Positions 8,122-13,033 of a stretch of DNA of 13,033 nt are shown here, piece by piece. Source of the stretch: Opitutia bacterium UBA5964 (GTDB lineage: Bacteria > Verrucomicrobiota > Verrucomicrobiia > Opitutales > Coraliomargaritaceae); the NCBI GenBank assembly GCA_002430605.1, contig DJBY01000113.1, positions 1 to 13,033 of the forward strand, written 5' to 3'. The notes under the pieces were generated by a model that ran no database searches, was not told the DNA's origin, and was given only the letters and a program-made list of their open reading frames with translations. The first letter of the stretch is position 1. Every line of letters begins with the position of its first letter. The translations under genes were made by a program, and so were the position numbers.

Positions 8122-8181
8122 CCGGAGAAAAGGCTCAAAAAAATAAAGATTAAAATATCGTCTTTTATACCACATGATGAT

Positions 8182-8209
8182 CATAATAGCTCAAATATTA
8201 GCTATTATG
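8182..8209 (+). promoter_or_regulatory. Probable HipB autoregulatory operator
   Basis: CATAATAGCT (8182-8191) and AGCTATTATG (8200-8209) form a perfect 10-bp inverted repeat with an 8-bp A+T-rich spacer. The layout matches the Escherichia coli HipB operator type, TATCC-N8-GGATA, here with TAGCT-N8-AGCTA as the core. The right arm ends exactly on the ATG chosen for hipB. CATAAT at 8182-8187 could itself be the -10 box, so bound HipB would block the promoter. Confidence 0.6.
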
Positions 8210-8524
8210 GGTTTCTCTTCAGCATCACAAATCATCCAAGGCATTGCGGAACGAGCGCGAGCCGAGCGAATTCGTTGTCACTACACGCAAGCAGAACTGG
8301 CGGAGCGTTCTGGTGTGCCGTTGAGCACCTACAAGCGCTTTGAGCGTGAGGGCCAAATTGCACTGGAGTCTTTGGCAAAAGTGGCAATCGCACTACGGAT
8401 GGAATCCGAACTCAACGGACTGTTCGAAAAAACGGCAGCTTCCTTCGAGAGCCTGGACGCAGTCGAACGCAGCCTAAGCAGTCAACCCAACAAGCCCCGC
8501 CGTGTGCGGCATACATCCAAATGA
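8207..8524 (+). CDS. hipB: HipB-like XRE-family antitoxin and repressor
   Basis: This small helix-turn-helix protein should bind and neutralise the HipA kinase and repress the operon. The frame is open from ATG 8174 (116 residues). The start is placed at ATG 8207 (105 residues) because the 11 extra residues would be encoded by the operator palindrome and are merely hydrophobic. From that start the XRE domain spans about residues 10-72, with the recognition region TQAELAERSGVPLSTYKRFE at 27-46. The tail of about 30 residues is polar and ends in basic residues. Its stop overlaps the hipA start by 4 bp (ATGA), indicating translational coupling. No Shine-Dalgarno is seen. The antitoxin role follows from the HipA partner; the exact start is less certain. 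Confidence 0.85.
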   Translation: MGFSSASQIIQGIAERARAERIRCHYTQAELAERSGVPLSTYKRFEREGQIALESLAKVAIALRMESELNGLFEKTAASFESLDAVERSLSSQPNKPRRVRHTSK

Positions 8525-9726
8525 GATTGAACGTCGCATACCAAGGTCGCCGCATTGGCCAAATTCTCGATGTCAAAGGCACGCATTATTTTGAATATGA
8601 CGTGCTCTTCATGCGTCAACCACTGCCACTTTCACCGCTGAACTTGCCCGTGCAGCGCGGCGTCAGCGAGCACCGCGACGGAACCTTTGCAGGGTTGCCA
8701 GGGCTTATATACGATTCTCTACCCGACGGGTTTGGCCAAAGTGTGATCCGACAGCATTTTAGGGATAAAGGCATGCCCTCTCCCTCGCCGCTACAAATCC
8801 TCAGCTATCTCGGAGACCGCACAATGGGAGCACTCACCTACTCGCCCCCCGATGGCGATGCGACTCAGGCGGCCGAGGTGGATCTAGTCAGCGCCGCACT
8901 TTCCGCGCGCACGCTCGTCGAGCATGAACATGGGCCAGAACTAGATCCCGCGCTCATTCAAGCCGGCGGTACCGCAGGTGGCATGCAGCCCAAAATCCTC
9001 GCCTCGATCAACGACCGGGGCAACATCGTCACTGGAGCGGATACGATCCCCGAGGGATGCACCGCTTGGCTGATAAAGCTCAACACCGAGGGGCGCTCCG
9101 AAAATGCCTATGCACCCCTGGAGCACGCATACTGTCAAATGGCGCGCGATTGCGGCATTCAAGTGCCGGAGACACGTTTGCTCTTTGACCGTGAGGGCGT
9201 GCGGCACTTTGCGATCCGCCGTTTCGACCGCGGCGCATCCGACCCCAATCAACGTATCCACACGCACTCGTATGCCGCCGTAGCGGGTGTCGACTATCAG
9301 GCCTTGAATGGCAGCTACGACCATTTGTTTGAGACGACGATGGACTTAACTCGCAATGTCATCTGCCTGCGTGAGCAAGTGCTGCGGGCGGTGTTTAATG
9401 TGCTGACACATAATTGCGATGATCACGCCAAAAACTTCTCATTTCAAATGTCGGATCGCGGCGAATGGACACTTTCGCCCGCCTACGACTTATCGATGGC
9501 TCAGAATCAAACCCAAGGGAATTGGCTCTCAGTAAACGGTAAACGAACTGGCATCACCGCTGCCGATTTTGCGCAGATCGTCGAGCACCTGGGCATCTCA
9601 AGCAGCGAAATTGACGCAATGTTTCAAGCAGTCTCCGCAGTCACATCGAGCTGGCCAGAATACGCACAAGCCTCCGGCGTCGGCGCAGGGCTCTCTAAAG
9701 CAGTGACCACGGAGTTAAATCGCTGA
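8521..9726 (+). CDS. hipA: HipA-family serine/threonine kinase toxin
   Basis: This 401-residue kinase is the toxin of a type II pair; E. coli HipA phosphorylates glutamyl-tRNA synthetase and induces dormancy. An N-terminal HipA_N domain (about 1-100) precedes the kinase core. The Gly-rich loop is GGTAGGMQPKIL (149-160), the ATP-binding lysine Lys186 lies in LIKLNTE, RRFDR is at 233-237, the catalytic loop HNCDDHAKN (297-305) gives Asp300 and Asn305, and Asp323 in AYDL is the metal-binding aspartate. All key kinase residues are present. By motif alignment Thr151 takes the position of the inactivating autophosphorylation site Ser150 of E. coli HipA. The length is somewhat below the 440 residues of E. 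coli HipA, with no sign of truncation. It is coupled to hipB by a 4-bp overlap. The phosphorylated target here is unknown. Confidence 0.92.
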   Translation: MRLNVAYQGRRIGQILDVKGTHYFEYDVLFMRQPLPLSPLNLPVQRGVSEHRDGTFAGLPGLIYDSLPDGFGQSVIRQHFRDKGMPSPSPLQILSYLGDRTMGALTYSPPDGDATQAAEVDLVSAALSARTLVEHEHGPELDPALIQAGGTAGGMQPKILASINDRGNIVTGADTIPEGCTAWLIKLNTEGRSENAYAPLEHAYCQMARDCGIQVPETRLLFDREGVRHFAIRRFDRGASDPNQRIHTHSYAAVAGVDYQALNGSYDHLFETTMDLTRNVICLREQVLRAVFNVLTHNCDDHAKNFSFQMSDRGEWTLSPAYDLSMAQNQTQGNWLSVNGKRTGITAADFAQIVEHLGISSSEIDAMFQAVSAVTSSWPEYAQASGVGAGLSKAVTTELNR

Positions 9727-10281
9727 TGTTAGTAGACCTTCGTCGCGGTTAATAATAGCAGTGCTGCAATCACAGTCATCCCTCATCCAGAACAAGGCGT
9801 AAACTCAGCAGACATTTAATTTAAACGTTTGATCCCTTTTCAGACCCAGCCGAGAAAACGACCCGAATCCGAAGAGGCAACGTCGATCTCGAAATCCGCA
9901 TTTACAAGCTTAGACCCGTAATCTGGCGCAACCGGAAAGCCGTTTGCCTTATGATCGCGCCCCTCCCACGAACGCCATACACCCGTCAATTGCCGGGGCC
10001 GTTCACTGTATCAACCGCCATGGCCGGAGCCGTCACACGCTGGTCAAGCCCGGCAGTTTACTGCAGCTTACCGATTGCAATGTTCAGACTCAATAAGGCC
10101 GCTTGCTCGGCTTTCAGCCGATCGATTCGAGTGGCCGCACCTTGTGACTCAACCTGAACCAGCGTCGTGATAGACAAGAGGAGCAATAACACAAAAGCCA
10201 TTAAACTAAGTGCGATGACCAGTGCAAATCCATTCGCAGCGGCATCCTAAGGTCGGAAGATGACCAATAGAAGACACGCAA
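9727..10281. other. Intergenic region with decayed gene, between hipA and MFS
   Basis: hipA (plus) and the MFS transporter (minus) converge here. The stretch 9840-10246 is a pilin-like pseudogene, listed separately. The rest, 9727-9839 and 10247-10281, holds no gene I can support. There is no clear T-tailed terminator after hipA. A 16-residue hydrophobic frame on the minus strand (9729-9779, MTVIAALLLL then TATKVY) vaguely recalls a prepilin N-terminal helix but is too short to call. Confidence 0.6.
9840..10246 (-). pseudogene. Broken PilX-like prepilin-type protein fragment
   Basis: The minus strand from 10246 reads DAAANGFALVIALSLMAFVL, continues as a hydrophobic helix LLLLSITTLVQVESQ, then EQAALLSLNIAIGKLQ and a TAA at 10058-10060. 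In the same frame TAGLDQRVTAPAMAVDTVNG follows up to a TGA at 9986-9988. Homology then shifts frame (9986 to 9840) to TGVWRSWEGRDH, GFPVAPDYGSKLVNADFEID and SGRFLGWV. I recognise this order (GFALVIALS helix, then LQ..AGPDQRVTA, then WTGVWRSWEG, then GRFLGWL) from large PilX-like proteins of Verrucomicrobiota. The copy has a stop at its N-terminus (TAG 10247-10249), a nonsense codon that looks like AAA to TAA, one frameshift, and loss of everything after GWV. It starts just past the MFS stop. It is non-functional as it stands. Confidence 0.7.
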
Positions 10282-11679
10282 CTACCCCTGCATGTCTTCC
10301 AACTCGACCCCTTTTGTTTCATGCACGAACTTCAAAACAAGGAACAATGAAATTAAAGCGAACACCGCATAGACTGTATACGCCCCACCCAATCCAATGC
10401 CAACCAGCATCATCGGGAACGTAATGGTGATAAGGAAATTGGATCCCCACATCGCAATACCACTGACAGCCAACGCCGACCCACGAAACTGGTTCGGAAA
10501 CATTTCCCCCAGTAGCACCCAAACCACAGGGCCCCATGAGAAATTAAAGAACACGACATACAGGTTGGCCGCGACCAGAGCAATCGGGCCTGCACTGCCG
10601 GTCAATGTCAACTTGCCGGCAGTATCGACGTCGGCCTGACTAAATACAAACGCCAAAACTCCGAGCGTAATAAACATTCCGACCGAACCGATCAGAAGCA
10701 TCGGTTTGCGCCCCATTCGATCAATTGCGGCCAATGCTGCAATGCAGGCAGCAATACTGACTGCACCGCTGATGACGTTAATGAGCAATGCATCGCTTTC
10801 GGCAAACCCAGCAGACTGCCAAAGAACCGAGCCGTAATAGAACACGACATTGATACCGACCAACTGCTGAAAAGCAGCCAAAGCAATGCCGACCCAAACG
10901 ATTGGACGAAATCCGAATTTGCCTAGAATATCGCGAAAGCGCGGGCGGTGATGATCTGGAGACAAGCTTGCCTGAATATCGTGATACTTGGCTTCAGCTG
11001 CGTCGCCCATCAATTTGCCTAACACCTTGAGCGCCTGTTCTTTCTTACCGGAGGCCACTAGGTAGCGTGGGCTCTCGGGGATGAAGAGCAGCGCGAAGAA
11101 AAAGGTGACGGCCGGGATGAGTTCGATCCAGAACATCCAGCGCCATGCCTCATAGCCCATCGCCAATACGTTCTGCGTGTTACCGGCCGCATCGGCAATC
11201 AAGTAGTTGCTCAAGAACGAGCAAAACAAGCCGCCGATAATGGCGATCTGCTGAATGGAAGACAGCATGCCTCGGTATTTGGCCGGAGCCACCTCGCTGA
11301 TATAAGCGGGTGCCAACACTGAGGCCGCTCCCACTGCCAATCCCCCCAGAACACGGTAAATAATAAATTCACCCGAGGTCTGCGAAATGCCGGATCCCCA
11401 CGCACTGATCGTGAAGAAGACGGCGGAGATCAACAGGATATTACGCCGTCCGAAACGATCGGCCAGACGCCCGGCAGCAAATGCACCCACCGCACAGCCG
11501 AGCAGCATCGACGCCACGTTGAATCCTGTGCCAACACTGTCGGAGTCGAATGCGGATTGTAACCCATCCACCGTGCCATTGATGACGCCCGAATCGAAGC
11601 CGAATAAAAAGCCGCCGATGGTGGCGACCATTGTGATAAGAATTGTGAAACCAAGATGAGAGGAGTCCTGTTTGAGCAT
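10282..11679 (-). CDS. Sugar-porter family MFS transporter
   Basis: This 465-residue inner-membrane protein has twelve predicted helices and the signatures of the sugar porter family (XylE, GalP, AraE, GLUT type), so it probably imports a monosaccharide with protons. Visible motifs are FGFDSGVINGT (26-36, Asp29 in helix 1), DRFGRR (74-79), RGMLS (136-140), PESPRYL (201-207), the sugar-binding QQLVGIN (271-277), DRMGRKP (320-326), GPVVWVLLGEMFP (383-395) and a late HETKG (453-457, the family's usual PETKG). Length is normal and no break is seen. The start at ATG 11679 gives a normal cytoplasmic N-terminus, with no Shine-Dalgarno. It is divergent from the discoidin-type gene across 260 bp containing copy 3 of the shared palindrome. 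Xylose or a related sugar would suit the neighbouring enzymes, but substrate cannot be read from sequence alone. Confidence 0.9.
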   Translation of the reverse strand: MLKQDSSHLGFTILITMVATIGGFLFGFDSGVINGTVDGLQSAFDSDSVGTGFNVASMLLGCAVGAFAAGRLADRFGRRNILLISAVFFTISAWGSGISQTSGEFIIYRVLGGLAVGAASVLAPAYISEVAPAKYRGMLSSIQQIAIIGGLFCSFLSNYLIADAAGNTQNVLAMGYEAWRWMFWIELIPAVTFFFALLFIPESPRYLVASGKKEQALKVLGKLMGDAAEAKYHDIQASLSPDHHRPRFRDILGKFGFRPIVWVGIALAAFQQLVGINVVFYYGSVLWQSAGFAESDALLINVISGAVSIAACIAALAAIDRMGRKPMLLIGSVGMFITLGVLAFVFSQADVDTAGKLTLTGSAGPIALVAANLYVVFFNFSWGPVVWVLLGEMFPNQFRGSALAVSGIAMWGSNFLITITFPMMLVGIGLGGAYTVYAVFALISLFLVLKFVHETKGVELEDMQG

Positions 11680-11939
11680 GATATGTGCGAGGGGATTGAG
11701 ACTGAAAAGTAAGACAACAATTTCGATTAAATAGCGTAAGGGAAATAGTTACAATAATTAATCTCTTGGTTGATAGAACCCGCATTCGATGCGGCATGCT
11801 TCTTGATCAATCTAAGTAAGCAAGCAAGCCTAGCAGATTTAGAAAAAACTGTCTATCACGCGATTGCGTGAGGCTTGAACGCCCTGCTTAAACTGGACAT
11901 GCAGAACCCACGCGCTAGTGTCCTCACATCGAAACAAGT
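11680..11939. promoter_or_regulatory. Divergent promoter region of MFS and discoidin genes
   Basis: This 260-bp region separates the two divergent starts. It contains copy 3 of the shared palindrome (11854-11873), 66 bp from the plus-strand start and 174 bp from the MFS start. The stretch near the MFS gene (about 11700-11765) is A+T-rich and could hold its promoter, but no good -35/-10 pair stands out. No small gene is seen. Confidence 0.5.
11854..11873 (+). promoter_or_regulatory. Operator-like palindrome, copy 3 (MFS/discoidin)
   Basis: TATCACGCGATTGCGTGAGG. The 12-mer TATCACGCGATT is identical to that of copies 1 and 2, but here on the plus strand, so it reads toward the discoidin-type gene just as the others read toward their minus-strand genes. 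The right half diverges at its outer end (GTGAGG instead of GTGATA). It probably serves the discoidin gene, the MFS gene, or both. Confidence 0.55.
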
Positions 11940-13033
11940 ATGCACCGAATTGTCATCATCAGCCTAACAAGCTTACTAGCCGCAACCTTGTCGGCTATGA
12001 CAAGCTCGGCACAGACACTGCCCAAGCGCCTCTCCACAACGCAACTCGAGCAACGACTCGAAACAATCGACGCTGAACTGGATCAACTGGCTCGCTTCAA
12101 CCCGCGTAGCGGAACCGGCTCCATTGGCTACCGCTCGACCGAGCATCCAGATGCGGATCACCTCGAGTGGGTGCAGGTTGAACTGGAGCAGCCCACACCC
12201 ATCGACCAAATCGTATTAGTGCCCACCCTCGGGCGCGACACTGAAAACGGATTCCAAGCAGATGGATTTCCCGTAGAGTTCCGTATCCTTGCCGGAACCG
12301 ATGCGAATTCCGCTGGCACGGTGATCGCCTCCTTCAGCGAACAAGACCTGCTGCTGCCGCGCATTGCCCCGCTGGTGCTTACCTGCGACACCACAGCATC
12401 CTGGCTGCGGGTCGAGGTCACAAAGCTCTCAGCGCGTCAATTCAATAGCGAATTCAGTCTTGAGCTGGCAGAACTCCTAATCTTTAGCGGCGAGGAAAAT
12501 GTCGCGATCAACCGACCAGTCACCCTTTCATCACCGGACTACAGCAATCAAGCGATTGCACAGCTTGGACGCAGAAAAGAATTCTTGGTCGACGGCTTTA
12601 TGCCCTATCAAATGGACACGGGTCAGGGAGACCATACGGTTGCCTTTTTCAACGGGGCAAACTCCAATACCACACCGTCGATCACCATCGACCTCAAGGC
12701 GGTCGTTCCCGTATCTCGTCTCCATCTCCACACCGTGGAACAAAGCGACACCGCACCACAGGGCACGACCAGCGGATTTGGCCTGCCCGAGTATCTCATC
12801 GTGGAAGGTGCTCAGCGAGCCGACTTCTCCGATGCCGTGCGCCTGATGGAGTATCACAAAACGTCCATCTACGCTGTAGGCCCCATCCTCGTGCATACCT
12901 TCCCTGAAACTCCCTGCCGCTATGTCCGCCTGACCGCGCTTGAGCCCCACCTCATCCAAGGTGACCAGAAGGTCTGGGCAAAGGTGGGCTTCGCGGAAAT
13001 TGAACTGTTTTCCCACGGAGAAAACGTCGCGCT
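11940..13033 (+). CDS. Secreted protein with two discoidin-like domains (partial)
   Basis: The frame is open from ATG 11940 to the window edge (364 codons), so the C-terminus is missing. Residues 1-24 are a signal peptide (MHRIVIIS, hydrophobic core, SSA). A short predicted coiled coil follows (TTQLEQRLETIDAELDQLA, 33-51). Two beta-rich, discoidin or F5/8-type-C-like modules then span about 58-184 (EWVQVELEQPTPIDQIVLVP; ASWLRVEVTKLS) and 186-358 (PSITIDLKAVVPVSRLHLH; CRYVRLTALEP; GFAEIELFS). Each has the typical core of a predicted bound ligand face and an 'RY.R' type strand. Such N-termini occur in large PVC-group proteins, and I recall some continuing into membrane sensor kinases, so it could be a periplasmic carbohydrate sensor. 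A carbohydrate-binding enzyme is equally possible until the rest is seen. It is divergent from the sugar porter and preceded by the shared palindrome. Confidence 0.8.
   Translation, partial: MHRIVIISLTSLLAATLSAMTSSAQTLPKRLSTTQLEQRLETIDAELDQLARFNPRSGTGSIGYRSTEHPDADHLEWVQVELEQPTPIDQIVLVPTLGRDTENGFQADGFPVEFRILAGTDANSAGTVIASFSEQDLLLPRIAPLVLTCDTTASWLRVEVTKLSARQFNSEFSLELAELLIFSGEENVAINRPVTLSSPDYSNQAIAQLGRRKEFLVDGFMPYQMDTGQGDHTVAFFNGANSNTTPSITIDLKAVVPVSRLHLHTVEQSDTAPQGTTSGFGLPEYLIVEGAQRADFSDAVRLMEYHKTSIYAVGPILVHTFPETPCRYVRLTALEPHLIQGDQKVWAKVGFAEIELFSHGENVA

Noticed and set aside
8174..8206. Longer hipB start at ATG 8174 or 8177
   Set aside because: The extra 11 residues would be encoded by the operator palindrome and are not part of the helix-turn-helix domain. 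It is not fully excluded.
9729..9779. Minus-strand 16-residue hydrophobic peptide resembling a prepilin helix (MTVIAALLLL)
   Set aside because: It is too short to distinguish from chance, has no prepilin cleavage motif (GFTL.E) in frame upstream, and could only be a relic.
9951..10157. Plus-strand frame of 68 codons between hipA and the MFS gene
   Set aside because: It runs opposite the PilX-like pseudogene, and its sequence has no protein-like pattern.
12531..13016. Minus-strand frame of 161 codons near the window end
   Set aside because: It is antisense to the discoidin-type gene, whose frame has a signal peptide and two coherent domains.
1..13033. CRISPR array, tRNA, rRNA or transposase gene
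   Set aside because: I found no regularly spaced direct repeats, no tRNA-like cloverleaf and no transposase or integrase motifs in any frame.

Overview
The window looks like chromosomal DNA from a marine or otherwise aquatic Verrucomicrobiota bacterium, probably of the Opitutae (Coraliomargarita/Puniceicoccales-like). The basis is a set of secreted carbohydrate-active enzymes with an S1 sulfatase, a GHL15-type putative glycosidase, a discoidin-type secreted protein of the kind common in the PVC group, near-absent Shine-Dalgarno sequences, and a decayed copy of a PilX-like prepilin gene typical of verrucomicrobial genomes. The assignment is from protein style only; no rRNA or marker gene is present.

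Layout. 1-558 is non-coding and holds a nested palindromic element (68-365). 559-6607 (minus strand) is a compact three-gene operon, transcribed in the order formylglycine sulfatase, right-handed beta-helix glycosidase (GH120-like), GH78 alpha-L-rhamnosidase. The genes overlap by 14 bp or sit 6 bp apart, and all three products have signal peptides. 6608-6870 carries the operon's upstream region plus a REP-like hairpin. 6871-8067 (minus) encodes a secreted GHL15-family putative glycoside hydrolase. 8207-9726 (plus) is a HipB-HipA toxin-antitoxin pair. 9840-10246 (minus) is a broken PilX-like pseudogene. 10282-11679 (minus) is a sugar-porter MFS transporter. 11940 to the window end (plus) is a secreted protein with two discoidin-like domains, cut by the window edge.

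How it fits together. The sulfatase, GH120-like beta-xylosidase candidate and rhamnosidase suggest stepwise removal of sulfate, xylose and rhamnose from a sulfated algal polysaccharide or its oligosaccharides; ulvan or another sulfated xylo-rhamnan fits best, but this is inference. The MFS porter could import a released monosaccharide. The best evidence that these separate units form one regulon is a 20-bp near-palindrome (consensus TATCACGYRATYGCGTGATA). It occurs three times, only between genes: in front of the sulfatase operon, in front of the GHL15 gene, and between the divergent MFS and discoidin genes. The regulator itself is not visible. The hipBA pair lies between these units and has its own perfect palindrome (10-bp arms, 8-bp spacer) overlapping the likely hipB start codon.
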